58,000 bases of DNA from Adiantum capillus-veneris (GCA_014529385.2 CM043953.1:82749838-82807837); one strand, 5' to 3'; shown: positions 11,734 through 23,954, counted from the stretch's first letter. Numbers and translations are program-made. Notes: generated by a model not told the origin, from the sequence alone.

Positions 11734-13484
11734 ACACCTGGAAATTGTAGAGTTTGTGGATCATGTGCTAGATTCTCACTAATGATTGGTCTATTTTTGA
11801 AGAGTGATTGGCAAAGTGGGATTCCATTGCAAATACGGGATGTTGGCATTGCAATGTATTGCAATTTGGGTCTAATATTTAGATCCATTTGACCCAAGTT
11901 GTATAAATTCTAGCTCTAATTTTTGTCTAAATACAAATTTTTCCATTTGAGCTAGTGTAGACAACCTTTTTGAGAGCTTTCAAGTACAAAATTTGGCTAT
12001 TAAGATCCATTCACTTTCAATCCATCAAAAGTTGCAGTCATCTCTAGCTCATAGATTGCTCTAAAATTGTAAAATTTCACTTGAGCTAGTGTTTAGCCAA
12101 CTTTTGGAGAGCTTAAAATTGTACAATTTGGCTTTGAAGAGCCACTTCATTTCATCAAGTTTTCATTATTTCTAGCACTTGTCTTGTTTTGACTTTCATA
12201 TTTTAATTGAGCTTGTACTTAATCAACTTTTGAATCATGCATAATGGTTTTTACAATGTAAATTTGCTTATGTAGAAGCTCATTCTCTCTCGTTTTTTAT
12301 TTTGTGTATGCATTAATTTTCTACTAAAGAGCATTATGTGCATAACCAAAGGCACTTTCTTTCCCTGGGTTTTTTTCCCTTTGGTATATTTGGGTATTTG
12401 AGACCCTAGCATTAGGATTCCATTGATGTTTTTGTGTGCTTTTGGCTTTCAATAAATATCTTTTTGAGCTTGTGCTTGCTACACATAGCTTCAAGAAGCT
12501 TCATTTGCCAATAAAAGGAATCAACTTCTCTACCAAGTGGATGCTTTGCTCAAGGATGCTCAAAAGAGAATGAATAGGTGAAATCCTTCCATGATAGTGA
12601 TCTTTTGTTTATCTCTCCATTCCCCATGCTTGGATTAAGTGATTTTTTGCTTCTAAGCTATGGTTCTTTCATTTTTAAAAGTTAGTCATATTAAAGTTTC
12701 AACACTTTGCTTTGTGAATATTAAACTCATTTAAAATTTGGTTTTATTTATGCTAATCATAGGTAATTGGCCTTGACCTTAGGTTAATGTAGGATCATTG
12801 GTCATTAGTTCTAGACTCTTAGCGATAGTCTTGATACTCCAATCATTTTTAACATGACCTAGGGCTATGATTAGGATTTAGTCCTTTAGTCCATTTGCCA
12901 TAAACATCTCATGTTGAAAGAAATAATCAATTGCTAAAAATTGAGACAATGAAGCAAAAAAGTGTCAAGAAAAAGTAGCAAAAGTGCTACATGACACATG
13001 AAAAGAAACTTTCTATGTTATGTTGTGTCTTGTGAGCCCTAGCACCTCATGTGCACTTGGAAAGCAAGGGGAATCACCTTGGCTCACTTTTTCAAGGCCC
13101 TAAACCAATTCCGTGCATTGATAGGGGTTAGCCTTCGTGTTGGTAGGATAGTAGATTCTTGGAACACCTTCTTGAGGGTTCAAGGAGCCGAGAGTCGTAT
13201 AGCTAGAATTGTCTTGGAGTCTTAACCTTGTATTGTGTTGTAAGTTTTTCTATGAAATACCAAAACACAATCTTCCATGAGCTTTAAAAAGTTGTGATAG
13301 TGTACTTATACATTAGGAGCTTTTTTATAGCCCATAGACATGATAGACCTGGATGCCTTATTAAGATTGGTCACATAGTTTTTTAGGCTAGTAGGTTTAT
13401 GAACTTGCATTAGCCTAGGGTCTTAATTGATTGCATTTGTTTCATGCATAAAATTGAAATTTCAAGTGGTCTAATCTTCTTGAT
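11734..13484. other. Spacer between the diverged repeats, with a copia-type LTR motif
   Basis: AT-rich and without coding I can recognise. At 12348-12415 it has ccaaaggcactttctttccc followed by gggtttttttccctttggta, the T- and C-rich transcript-end motif seen in many plant Ty1/copia LTRs. A similar motif occurs at 14724-14790. Confidence 0.4.
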
Positions 13485-13936
13485 AGTTTAGGTGTTTTTT
13501 TTTTACATCTATAATTAGGTTGCTTAATTTGGTTCTTAATATTGTGATTAGTGTATGTGCCCCATTGTTTTCTTGTGTGTGGATGGGTTTAATGAAACTC
13601 AAGCACCATTTATCTTGTGTGTGTAGCTTTTAATGAAGTACCTTGATTGGCATGTGGTGATTGGAGAGGCCAACACCAATGCAATTAGTGTGTGCTTTGA
13701 GGTTCTAATCTATCGAAAGTCGGACTTTTGTGGGCTTAATGTGTGTAGGAGTGTGATTATAGTAGCAAGTCATGGATAATCTCTATTGCATTGGAAGAGC
13801 ATTCTCTTGAATCCTCTCAATTGATACATCTAGTAATGTTCATGCTTCCATGCCCCTAGCCGGGTTGCTGATCCTAGGATTGATAATTTTATTGGTGTTG
13901 GAGTGATTAGGTTATGCTACGATTACCCCCAACACT
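13485..13936 (-). repeat. Diverged direct repeat, copy 2 (possible LTR)
   Basis: Partner of 11257-11733, with internal indels (for example the tgttgagagtatgctttgag stretch is shorter here). It ends acgattacccccaaca. Non-coding. Confidence 0.55.
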
Positions 13937-14896
13937 TTTGATTCAAAGATGATAAAATAGGAATGGCAAAAGAAACCTTCAATGCCAACTTGGTCCTTCA
14001 GTAATCCTCTTTCTGAGGATTCAAGCTTACTCTTACCTGAAGGAATGTTTGTAGTAAGCACAAGAATGTAAAAAGTCAAGTCGCCAAGGTGACAAAAACA
14101 CTCTTTCGCAAAGTCAGAGTCGGGCTGCTGAGCCATAAAATGAGCAAAACATTAGTCCCAAATCTTCAAGTCGTAATAAAATATGTGCTAAGAGCCGTAG
14201 TTATTAGGCTTATGCTCAAGCCGGAATAGTGCAACATATCTACATCATGTAGTTCATGGTGGATGAGATGAGCATAAGTGTCGAAGTCTATTAACTTACA
14301 ATCGGTGGAGTGTCATAGAGTCTAACACTCATGCGTAGTGCACAGTAAGATGAGAGCACGTATCCTCAACAACGAAAACCATTCTTAAAGGGGTACTCGC
14401 TTGCAAAGTCACGTCATATGCTTTTATAGCTACACAATCTTTTTGAAGAACCCCTCAAAATCTTTCTTGCACAAGATATTGTTTTCCATGCATTTATATG
14501 TATGCATATATAGGAAGTCCCACCATTGGACAATTTGCATTAGACAGTCTTTTTTTCTTCCACACATGTACCTTGAGTGGACTACAACATACAAACCAAT
14601 GTTTCGTCATGCTACCCTCTCATATTTGCTAACTTTTTAATTCCATATCTATCAACAAATAATCCCTTTAGTACTTTATTAATATTTTGCATGATGATAA
14701 GTACTCCAATAATGCGCTTATCCCAAAGGCACTTTTTCTCCACTAGGTTTTTTTCCTCTGGTCATTCTGGTATTAAACCCTAATTTAGATTCCCACTGTT
14801 CTACTTCCCTTCTACATACTTCTCGTAAATAAAAATCAGCCTCATCATCTTTCATACCCTAGCCAACAGTCTTTTATACCTCATAAAATCTGCAAA
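13937..14896. other. Degraded retroelement DNA without identifiable domains
   Basis: Only short open frames, none recognised. The stretch 14724-14790 (cccaaaggcactttttctcc, then aggtttttttcctctgg) repeats the copia-type LTR motif of the previous spacer, so a copia LTR fragment is likely near 14690-14830. Confidence 0.35.
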
Positions 14897-15310
14897 ATGT
14901 TGTTGACATGTATCCAAGTTTTCCATGAGTTTGAACAAGTGGGAGCGCCGTGGATGTCCTTTTTAGAAGGTAATGAGGGATTATGCTATGATTTAACTGG
15001 GAAACTTTCAGAAGAAGTTCTTTACGGCTTCTATGCCAAATGCATGTTCTTGCCATAGAGCAATATGTTGGCATTCGAAGAAGCCTTTTACAACGGGCTC
15101 TTCACCTGGTGTACAAATTTTTTTAGATTGGTGATCAACAATCTAACTACAAGGTTCCTCATATATTCAGCCATAGAACTAAAGAATAGAGCTACTACTC
15201 AATTTTTGCAAGCCCTTGACACAGAATGGTGCATCCGATATCAAAAATCTCTTCAAGCACTAAAAGACCGCCTCAACAGCATTCAACCTGAAGAATACTT
15301 AATTCCATGA
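14897..15310 (+). pseudogene. 3'-terminal ORF of an LTR retroelement (138 codons, one stop)
   Basis: A single frame runs from ATG 14897 to TGA 15310 with one amber stop (TAG at about 15056-15058). I do not recognise the protein. It includes GNEGLCYDLTGKLSEEVLYG and ends in a charged helical part (SLQALKDRLNSIQPEEYLIP). It stops 39 bp before an LTR and directly ahead of a hairpin and PPT, so it is the last ORF of a plus-strand element whose pol is missing. It could be a captured gene or a lineage-specific 3' ORF. Confidence 0.5.
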
Positions 15311-15313
15311 AAT

Positions 15314-15332
15314 TGTGTCAAGGGATGACACA
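15314..15332 (+). other. Inverted repeat ahead of the PPT
   Basis: TGTGTCA, loop AGGGA, TGACACA: perfect 7-bp arms with a 5-nt loop, ending 17 nt before the LTR start. Similar hairpins precede three other 3' LTRs in this window. Confidence 0.75.
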
Positions 15333-15335
15333 CTC

Positions 15336-15349
15336 GAGGAGGGGGGGGA
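15336..15349 (+). other. Polypurine tract
   Basis: The purine run gaggagggggggga directly precedes TGTTAGCAAC. This is the standard position and composition of the plus-strand priming PPT of an LTR retrotransposon. Confidence 0.85.
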
Positions 15350-15730
15350 TGTTAGCAACAAGATAACCCATATACCATTTTACGAGAGCTTCATTGTAAA
15401 AACACTTATTCTTTTGATAAATTGGGAATGTTGTAATTCCTACTTGACGAGTGGATAATGTAATCTATGAGCCAAAGAAGCTTCCAGGTTGTATCAGGTA
15501 ATCCTTGGTTAGAGCTCCCACATGGTTAGTTTTTGACCTAAGAAACCTTGGCTAAGGTATACAAGCCAAGTTTGTAAAGTTTTTATTAATTTTTTCTATA
15601 AGAAATACACAGCGTGAGCTTTCGACGCTCTCTTCTCTCCTTCTCCTGCTTCTATCTCCCTTGTCAGTTGTCACATTTGCAGTGTCTTTTGTTGTGTTGC
15701 AACCACATGTAAGATCTCTACGCATTGACA
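15350..15730 (+). mobile_element. 3' LTR (about 0.38 kb)
   Basis: It begins TGTTAGCAACAAGATAACCC after a PPT and probably ends at gcattgaca (15730). Internal features fit an LTR: a T/A-rich transcript-end region near 15575-15600 and a CT-rich stretch at about 15630-15660. No 5' partner is in the window, so the right end is uncertain. Confidence 0.65.
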
Positions 15731-15758
15731 TAAGCATATCATGATAAATTGTACCTTT

Positions 15759-16113
15759 TGACGTCACCGAACTTCATCATAAGTAGGAATTTAAGTTAGG
15801 AAATCACAAAGTAAGTATAAGTGGGGTATTGGGGCATCATTGCTAAGCATTTAGATGCATTTGGGGTTAGAGCTAGGTCAAAATCTCACTAGTACCGTTA
15901 ATAATCACATTTTTTGCCCATCATTGAAAGTGCGATTTGAGACGATAAGCATGTATGCTTAGGTCTTATATACTTGTCCTAGAAGTTTCATAGCATTCGG
16001 ATGTCGTTTTATGTTGTAATGATCATGGTTTGCCTGCCTATTAGCGACTAGCTTTTGATGACTTAGGTCAATTGAGTGTAGCTTCAGTTAGATGCGAGCT
16101 GTCTATTGTTTTC
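15759..16113 (+). mobile_element. LTR fragment with contiguous U3-R-U5
   Basis: It starts TGACGTCACC and matches, in inverted orientation, 42200-42487 (U3 plus R) and then 42690-42810 (R plus U5). Shared stretches include gctaagcatttagatgcatt and cttcta/tagaag blocks, and (c)ttgagtgta..ttagat.cgagctgt. Here U3, R (about 15979-16040) and U5 are continuous, which is what lets the split copy at 42.2-42.8 kb be interpreted. The right end is undefined because similarity stops near 16113. Confidence 0.65.
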
Positions 16114-17869
16114 ACCTCTAGTATGGCTCATAGCCATTGTGCATCTTACATGATAGATGGAAACCTCCATAGTGCACCTTGCCTTTGGGGTAACTCCCTC
16201 GTGCGATAGCATGCCGCCCCACTTGTACGACCGTGAATGATTCCATAATATCAAACACATTCTTGACAAAGATAAAACTCAACAGGTGTACCTTAGGAAG
16301 TGACTAATTTGACTTGCCATTTTGGCCACATGAATAGTGCTTTATCTTGAGCCACTGTCGATTTTCCCTTTGATGCACTGATGGGAATCAACTTGAATCC
16401 ATCGCTAGGTCAAGCCAATAGATTCATAGGTTTTTGCATGTTGATGGTTCTCAATGACCACCACCATGCCTCACATGGATTTTGGAGGAGTTTTTTACTT
16501 TCTCACAACATGTCTTTGCTCTTTTTGTGGAGTCTAAGACAAGAATAAGATCTTAAAGCTGATAAACACTCATAGTCTTGTTGCTCCATTGACACCTCTT
16601 TGCATCCTTGTGCAGCTTTCTTGGTTACCAAGAAAGATGGTATGGATTCAGTTTCCACTTCTTGGAAATCAATTTCATAATTTGCAAGGCATGCAAAAAA
16701 TCTGCCACCTTAGGGGATACATAAAACTTGCAAGAGATATTGGAAGCTCATTCGAGGTGCCTAGAGGGTAGGGGGCGTGAAGGCACCCCTACTCACTTGA
16801 AAAAGATCAAGACTCAAAGAGTTTGTGCCCAAGTGTGGGGAAATAAGGGGGAAAAAAACACACACACTTCAATCCAATAGCAAATGATGGCAGCTTCAGT
16901 GTGTCGAAGAGACGAAGAGAGATAGAGATGAAAAATGCCACATTGTCTATGATGATCTCATCAAAACCGACCCCATCCAATTTTGTGCACATTGAAAACA
17001 ACACCTCTTGTGTGCAAGAGGTCTCTCCCATGGCCCTATGTCCTTTGTTGACTTGCCTTGCTTGACTCTTTCTCCTCGACTTCCATGCCTTGCATGATTA
17101 TGCATGCTTCACCCATAGATTTAAAGCTTCATGAGAGAGAGAGAGAGAGAGAGAGATAGAGAGAGAGAGAGACTTTGGAGAAACCATGCATCACCATGAT
17201 CTCCATGCCTTTCCCCTTTTGCTCCTCCTTGCCCACCAAACTCTAATGCCAACATAAGACCGCGGAGCGGACATGCATATTGATCTCCACCCAATCTACC
17301 TACTTATAGCCTCAACTCCTGCATGTAGGACCCCTTAATGACATGCCCTTGCCCTTGGCTCCTAGCCGTATCCTTATCTTGGCATTCATTTAAGTGTTTG
17401 CTTACCTCCTTAGCTAAGCACAGCTTGGCCTTGAATATGGTATGGTATTCTAAGAACATTCCCTAGAGCTATTTTTGTGGCATGGACTTCCCAACCATTT
17501 ATTGGGTAGTGTCATGCCCAAGATCAAGAGTATCAACAGCTTGCTTGATAAAATGTGCATCAAAATCCATTCTAATGGCCTTGAGCACCACCTCTAGATC
17601 CCAGAGCTTCAATAATGTGCGTTCATCTAGATGGAATGCATATTTCCCAATCTTAGTATAGGGCACTCAACTCTTTTGTTGTGCATGTTCCATCTGTTCT
17701 TCAATGAACTATGTGGCCCGATCCACACTTTCTTGCATCTTCTCAAACACTTTCTTTGTTTTTCCCTATTTTTATCTCATGAGCACTCATGTGAAGATGA
17801 CAACATGAATGTAGTGGTGGAGAAAGAGGAGCAAGAAAGCTTTAGTGCTTTGAGTTTATCTATCTATAG
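16114..17869. other. No recognisable gene; GA microsatellite
   Basis: No domain is recognised. A minus-strand frame at 16807-17031 (with LDGVGFDEIIIDNVAFFISI) and a plus frame at 17631-17957 are open but unidentified. A (GA)n tract, with one GATA interruption, lies at about 17133-17172. Confidence 0.4.
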
Positions 17870-18288
17870 CATCTATGATATGTCAATACTAAGGGAAGAA
17901 ACTCAAATGGGACATGGAGACTCTTTGAGGTTTTCAATCCTCAAGAAGTCAACCTAGCAAGCAACCACAAGAACTCAACAAGCAGTCCACTACCCAATGA
18001 TTGGAAAATCTACCTATATATTTTCTCACCACTCTCGGTTGTCACGCCATTTCGGCACTCAAATGGACTTGAAATGCAACAAAACTTTAGGAGGAGTTCT
18101 AAGACACCTAAGGGCACTATCCTACCAAGTATGGCCGCAATTCGACAAGGTATCAAAATCAGGATCCATCATGATCAAGGTCCATAAAACTATGATAGAA
18201 TTATCCAAAAAGGTCACCCTCTGGTCTAGGAACACTCTCTTATGATCAAAACATCAAAAAACAGTGACTTAAGCAGTCAAATATGAAG
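17870..18288 (-). mobile_element. Solo or truncated LTR, same family as 27767-28229
   Basis: The reverse complement aligns throughout with 27767-28229: (t)tagtgagc(t/c)taat, cttaa(a/g)tcact, ttttttgacgttttga-like, cttgttgagtt, cttcttgaggattga and tattgacat. It lacks the PBS-proximal end. It is unrelated to its present flanks, and no second LTR in the same orientation is nearby. Confidence 0.65.
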
Positions 18289-19080
18289 ATTAGGCTCACT
18301 AATGCATAGTCACGAACCTAAAAAACTGACAATGCTTACACTTAATTGAAAGAGGAAGGAAAGATGAATACAAATCAAGTCTCAAAATTGAAAAAAAATT
18401 ACCCAATCATTAGCTATTATGATTACAAGTTGGAGATTCATAGTCACTTGGGCGTACCTACAATAGAGCTTCTTTTTCTTCAAAGGATAGGCCTCCTTTT
18501 ACATTAAAGTTATTGTCATTTATACATAGGGCCTTCAAAATGGCCAGTGGATGGCTCACATTGGCCTTTACAATCATTATACAAGAATTACATCTCAAGG
18601 AATTGATTTGCTACTCTCAAATCAGGTTTTACATACATTGTAGCTACACTAGCTCGAGGAAATTGTACAGTACAAATGCAGTGTGTGGATACGTGTCCGG
18701 CCAGATGGGTGCCCATTCAATCAATCCGCCACCATTTCCCCGCTCCTAGCTGATATCGTCCCTTGACACGACCATTTGCAATCTTATTGCTAGTGTTGTC
18801 TTCAACTTTGTCCTCAAGACTATTCTTTAGCTTTATATGCTTTGTGGTCAAAACCCTTGGTCGTGAGAGAACCTAAAACTCATGGTTGATGAGTACACTA
18901 GAAGCTCAAAGTGTCATTCTCAATTCACCTTAAGTTTAAGGTGGAGTTTGCATGGCAAGTTTTCATATTTATATTTGTAAAGGCTTTTAAAAACTACAAT
19001 AGAATAGCAAGAATTATTTTTTATTGGTGTTGACTATCTTTGCACTCTCTCGCATTTCCGTTTTTTTTGCTCTTGTCCGT
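18289..19080. other. No recognisable gene
   Basis: Short open frames without similarity that I recognise. It may be 5' pol debris of the element whose integrase follows, but no RT or RNase H motif could be read. Confidence 0.35.
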
Positions 19081-19815
19081 TGCCATCCACCCTGGACCTG
19101 AAGGCTTACAGGATGTCCATTATTGGTGCAAGACATGCCATGAGTTTCAAACCATGGGTGAAAGATGATTGGTAGACAAGTTTTAAGGGGCTTTCATTGC
19201 TCAACGTGCTTAAGAGAATTGGGGTTTAAATGCAATTGATACACTCCCTAAGTCACGAGCAATAAGAAGTATGTTCTGGTAGCCATTGACTACCTTACCA
19301 AGTGGGTTGAGGCCAAGGAAATTAAGGTGGTAAATGCACATGTTTTGCTCAATATATTTTGTATTATATTTGCTGTCATTTTGGAGTGCCTTGCGTGCTC
19401 ATATCTTCTGATAAAGGTCAGGGGTACAAAAGGAAGCTATTGCGGGTGCTAGTAGAGAAGTTGAGCATTAAACATTGGTTTTATTTACCTTATCACCTCC
19501 AACATATTGGTCTAGTAGAGAGTGCCAATGTTCAAATCATCAAAATTTTGAGAAAGTATGTATACAAGCATGAAACAGAGTGGGAAGCTAACATTGAGAA
19601 GTGCTTATGGGCATATAGGACATCCTATAAGGTGGCTACAAGTTTCACTCCATTTGAGTTGATCTATGGTAAGGAGGAAATGATGTGAGTTTATGTACCA
19701 CTAAGTGCTATGAAGGGTATGTGGCAAGTCAATGCCATGCAACCAAACGTTTCTAGATAAGAAGGTACAAAAAGGTGACTTGGTGATGATGTATGAAAGC
19801 TACCTTCAACATTTT
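19081..19815 (+). pseudogene. Ty3/gypsy integrase remnant, cut off by E2
   Basis: Plus-strand frames show half a zinc finger (HYWCKTCHEFQT), YVLVAIDYLTKWVEAKE, then HFGVPCVLISSDKGQGYKRK, LPYHLQHIGLVESANVQI and LWAYRTSYKVATSFTPFELI, the integrase core in order. The C-terminal domain starts as KGDLVMMYESYLQHF and is broken exactly where the E2 LTR begins (19816). Frameshifts and a SSDKG/NV core show decay. Its 5' part is missing upstream. Confidence 0.8.
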
Positions 19816-20665
19816 TGAACACTCCATTTTTTATAAACTTGTATATGGGGACATGACACACAATGTAAAATTGGTGTGTGGAATTTTGTTTTATGGGATT
19901 TTTAGCTTGATTTAGCAAGCACATGTATGTGCAGGGCAAGTCCCTAGGGTAGCGCCAGCTTTCAGGTTCCTATAAGTGCCCATAAGTGAGTTTTTGAAGT
20001 GAGACTTGTATATAGCTAAAAATCATGTAAAAAATTAAAAAATATCAGTCGAACTTAATTTTTTGTAGGTTTTATCTTGTTGTGCCTGCTTGATGATTTT
20101 AGATGCATTTTGTTCCCCTCGCCTTGCCTTCTCTAAGTTGTAGTCGTCTCGCGATGGCTCCGTGCTTGTGTCAATTTTTCACATAGCGGTGTGTGGAATA
20201 AATTTCTGTCATATTCAAATTTATTTCCGTTCATTTTTCATATTTCTTTCAAGTTTTAAGGTGCCCCAATTGGCGTTGTACTCTTCAAGTTACAACTTGT
20301 TCTCTATAGGGTTATGGCTATGGCAGTCTAGTGGTAAATTGTGTGCATATAGATTGGGAGGGCATGCATCTATGAATTGTGGTGTTGACATTGAAATTGT
20401 GGATTTTTTATTTTCAATTGTGAAAGAGAGTCCTTTGTCTTCATATGCATTGGTCGACGTGTGCTGTAATTTTGTGCTTTGACATGGTTTTACTCCTATG
20501 TGCCGCATGGTCCTTTGGGTGGGCATGTGTCGGTAAACTCCCAAGGGAGCATAGGCCTTTTTGTTGGGATCTAATAAGATTTATTTTAATATAATTTTTG
20601 GTTCTAAGGGAGCACTCTTGGGCTATATAGGTATAGAGGTGTCCCACTTTTTCTTTTGCCCAACA
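19816..20665 (+). repeat. E2 5' LTR
   Basis: TG-AACACTCC ... TTGCCCAACA-type ends. It aligns with 27086-27765 over tgggatttttag, agcaagcacatgta, the cccctcgccttgc stretch, cacat(a/g)gcggtgtgtggaat and the end gaggtgtcccactttttctt. About 190 bp (roughly 20378-20550) is absent from the 3' LTR. Confidence 0.7.
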
Positions 20666-20673
20666 ATGCCATT

Positions 20674-20690
20674 TGGTGCCCCCAGGGGGG
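20674..20690 (+). other. E2 primer binding site
   Basis: TGGTGCCCCCAGGGGGG begins 8 nt after the LTR end, the same offset as TGGTTCCCCCACTGAGGA after the inner-element LTR. I cannot assign the tRNA with confidence. A second copy lies in the duplication at about 25397-25413. Confidence 0.5.
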
Positions 20691-20699
20691 AGTTTCTTC

Positions 20700-21337
20700 G
20701 AGTGACCTTCAATTTATAGGCTTCACTGATGTGATGGAAGAGTTTCCCACTTTTATGGCCATGTAGATAATGATTCTGAGAGCTTTATTGAGAAACTTGA
20801 AATTGCTTGTTTGCTTGCAAATAAGGAAGATCCAATTCTTATGTTGAAGATTTTTGTCTTTTTGTTGAAAGAGGATGCAAGGACATGGTATGATGAGTAT
20901 GAGTATTCACTAAAATAATCTCAACCTTCACAAGTGATTAATTATCATGAGGTCAAAAAGATTTTCCTTGAGAAAGTTTAAGAAGGTAGAAGACCCAATA
21001 GTTGTATGGCACTCCATTGAAGGTCTTGTATAGGGTGATGATCATAGTGTAGATGCCTTTGTGAAGTAGATTAATGATTTGTGGAAGAGGCGGTGTGTTA
21101 CTTTGGGCAGTGATTCTCATCCTCTTATGCTTAAGAATTGCATGTTTATGCAAAGTTTGAGGGCTAATTTGAGATTGATGGTTGAGCTTAAAAGACCAAA
21201 GACATTTGATGATGCAGTGAAGATTGCAAAACATAAGGAATGGAAGTTAGATAGATTGAGAGAGATTGGATTCCAGGGTGATATGGAGCCAAAGGTTTCT
21301 CTATGCATTGATGTGGATACAAAGAAAGAATCTAATG
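20700..21337 (+). pseudogene. E2 gag remnant (copy A, truncated)
   Basis: Frames read DNDSESFIEKLEIACLLANK, then KEDARTWYDEYEYSL, SQPSQVINYHEVKKIFLEK and, in ORF 21079 on, LMLKNCMFMQSLRANLRLMV and RPKTFDDAVKIAKHKEWKLD. The FIEKLE helix, a W-Y pair and AVKIAKHKEWK are typical of plant gag capsids. Several stops and frameshifts. Copy A is cut at 21337 by the insert; the frame continues only in copy B. Confidence 0.75.
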
Positions 21338-21784
21338 AACTAAATAACTCCTACAACAACATCGCTTCAACTCGAGTGGTTTGCTTCACTTTACCCTGGC
21401 GACCTGTCTCCCAGGTCCATGTACAGGAGTTTAACCTCGCCATGAAGCCGACACTGTGCCGCTTCTGCAAATTTACTAGCTCTATTTTGCCATCCGTAAA
21501 AGCCACAAAACTATGACAAACTCTGTTTTACTTCATCCATCTCCCACCTGATCCTGTGCCAAGGCTCCTTTGCCACCTCTCAACGCTCTGCAATGGCGCC
21601 CTCCAGCTATGCCCTCCTCGTTTCTAGGACTAACCACCGGAACATTTTTACTGTCGCTTTCAACCATGTGCCCATGTTTCCCTAATATTACCCAAGCTTA
21701 GCCCTCTTGCCTCGTAGCTTTGCCCCAAGCTTAACCCTCTTGCCTCGTAGCTGTGCTCCATGCGGCACTCACCATCCTGGTTTG

Positions 21785-21955
21785 TGCACTGAGACAGAGC
21801 CTCCTTACCCTTGGTTCTTTTTTGGAAATGCTACAGGTTTGTGCACTGAGACAGAGCCTCCTTACCCTTGGTTATTTTCTGGAAATACTATAGGTTTGTG
21901 CACTGAGACAGAGCCTCCTTACCCTTGGTTCTTTTTTGGGAATGCTACAGGTTTT
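21785..21955. repeat. Three-copy tandem repeat, period about 59 bp
   Basis: Three copies of a unit starting gtttgtgcactgagacagag and ending with ttttttggaaatgctacag-like sequence. They begin near 21780, 21838 and 21893. The reading frame across the units stays open (TETEPPYPWFF repeated) but I see no reason to call it a gene. Confidence 0.85.
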
Positions 21956-22549
21956 GGCCACCAGCATTAATTCCTCTTTGCTCTAGTGGCTACCCTTGAA
22001 ATTGTTGGTATATTCTCTCTACCTTGGACTTGGTCTCAATCCCACCATTGATAGGCTTGAAAAATTTCTGCCTAGTCTTAAATGGCCCGACATATCTTTC
22101 CCTTCATGCCTTGAGCAGGCACGATGTCTTACTACTCTTCTGCAAATATCACAGCCTTGCTTCAAGGCCTTAAACCACTCACCGTACGACACCCAATCTG
22201 TAATCTTAAATGGTGAACAACTTGTCCTAAACCAGTTCATCTGGTGATTTGTGCCCTTTTTTCCACTGCATGGCTTACTCCTTAACATCTACCTTAACCT
22301 ACCTACAATGGATACTTCCTTGTTGGCACCTTGTTACACACATGGAATTTATTTTTCTTGTTAAGATGGTAATAAAAGTTGTCTTGATGCGGCTTGATTA
22401 TCCAACTTTGAACCATTAGCTTCATAGGACATGACTATGTGATGATGTAATTGCAGTACATCATCTATGGAAGACTCTCAGCTGGATGATTTTAACATTG
22501 CTGCCCTCTTAACCAAGCAAGACACTATAGGTATTACCCCAAACAGATG

Positions 22550-22925
22550 TAATACCTGTACCCCCCTACCTTTGTCAAAGTAGACACACTCAGTCGGCAC
22601 ACTCCAATGCTTACCATCCTCCTACCCACCCTTTGGTGTCGCCCTCTATTGGCCTTCAACAGTTTTATATGCTTTGTCAAAGTAAACAGAACCAATACCT
22701 GTACCCCCCTACCTTTGTCAAAGTAGACACACTCAGTCGGCACATTCCAATGCATACCATCCTCGTGCCCACCCTTTGTTGTCGCCCTCTTCTGGCCTTC
22801 AAAAACTTTATATGCTTTGTCAAAGTAAACACACTCAATCGGCACACTCCAATGCATACCATCCTCCTGCTCACCCTTTGGTGTCGCCCTCTACTGGCCT
22901 TCAACAGTTTTATATGCTTTTCCTA
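22550..22925. repeat. Tandem repeat, period about 120 bp
   Basis: About three diverged copies of a unit with cctttgtcaaagtagacaca, gtcggcacactccaatgc, accatcct, cccaccctttg(g/t)tgtcgccctct and ggccttcaacagttttatatgc. Some copies carry an extra aatacctgtacccccctac segment. Both strands stay open, as expected for such repeats. Confidence 0.85.
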
Positions 22926-23429
22926 GTGCTCCCCTCCTTGTGCTCCTTGCACTACCACTGCCAATGCTTTCATCACAGAATAGGCAGGTTATGGAACCCA
23001 ACAACTACCTTCTGTGAGGATAGCCCCTTGGCGACCTAGTTCAAGGCTCATCTAGCAGCAAACATTTTGTTTGTCCTTTTAGCAATGCACGCATGGGCGC
23101 TATTAATGTAGAAAACTAAAGTAGCTAGTTCTAAATGTTGGTAGATTGTTTGGAATGTTGAATGGTCGAGACGGTTATTTCTCACTTGCAAACGGTTGAG
23201 GCTCCTCCTAATCTTGTACCCCGCCAAGCCTTTGAAGACAGGCTAGCAGCCCTACCTCTTGAATTTTCCAAACTTTACCCCAAGCTTGCTTATCCTACCC
23301 TAGCATGCCACCACTAAGTCTCACATGCTACTAGTCCTGTGCCAATTCTACTCATTCACAGCTGGTGTGAATTCCATGGTGGCCCATACCATGATCGACA
23401 AGATTTTAATAAATTAATACATGCTCCTA

Positions 23430-23545
23430 GTTTGAAAGATCCTTTAGCATCAACAACCCACTATTACTACATCTATTGACACCTCCTTTAGCATCAACAA
23501 CCCACACTACTACATCTCTTGACACCTCCTTTAGCATCAACGACC
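23430..23545. repeat. Three-copy tandem repeat (tttagcatcaac unit)
   Basis: Three units of ctcctttagcatcaacaacc or close variants, each followed by a tacatct(a/c)ttgacac-type sequence. Unit lengths vary between about 38 and 45 bp. Confidence 0.8.
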
Positions 23546-23954
23546 CTCGCTTACATCTTGACCATTGGTATTGCCTACCTGTTGCTCAATGGCTCAACCT
23601 TGGCAGCCCAAATCTTCATCGATCGTAGCCTTCAAACCAACGCACGCCTCATATCTCATAGCCACCACCAAGAAACCTTGCAATCATGAAGCTAGTCTCC
23701 TCAAAGCCTTGTGCACCATGTGCCTTTTATGTGGCCATTCAACACCTTCAGCTTCCTTGTCCCAGAGCCATCAAGTGCCCATTATTTTATTAGTAAATGT
23801 TGCAAGGGCTTCATTAGTATACCATGGTATCTCCAGAAAACCATGCCTATGCCCTTTTTCCATACATAGTCCCTTAGTGCCAATCTTCTTTGCCCCATTC
23901 CATTATCTAGTTTGACAATGTTGCAACCATTGCCACTAATGTCTTTGTCATAGC

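Larger units (their letters stand above)
20467..21337 (+). repeat. 871-bp direct duplication, copy A
   Basis: Base-for-base nearly identical to 25190-26060 (three differences seen by eye) and of the same length. It covers the last ~200 bp of the E2 5' LTR, the PBS and the gag remnant. The two copies flank the insert 21338-25189. Confidence 0.95.

Noticed and set aside
22534-23039. Open frames repeating a KAYKVFEGQKRAT-like or TLSRHIPMHTIL-like unit on both strands
   Set aside because: Products of a 120-bp tandem repeat whose period is a multiple of three; no independent support for translation.
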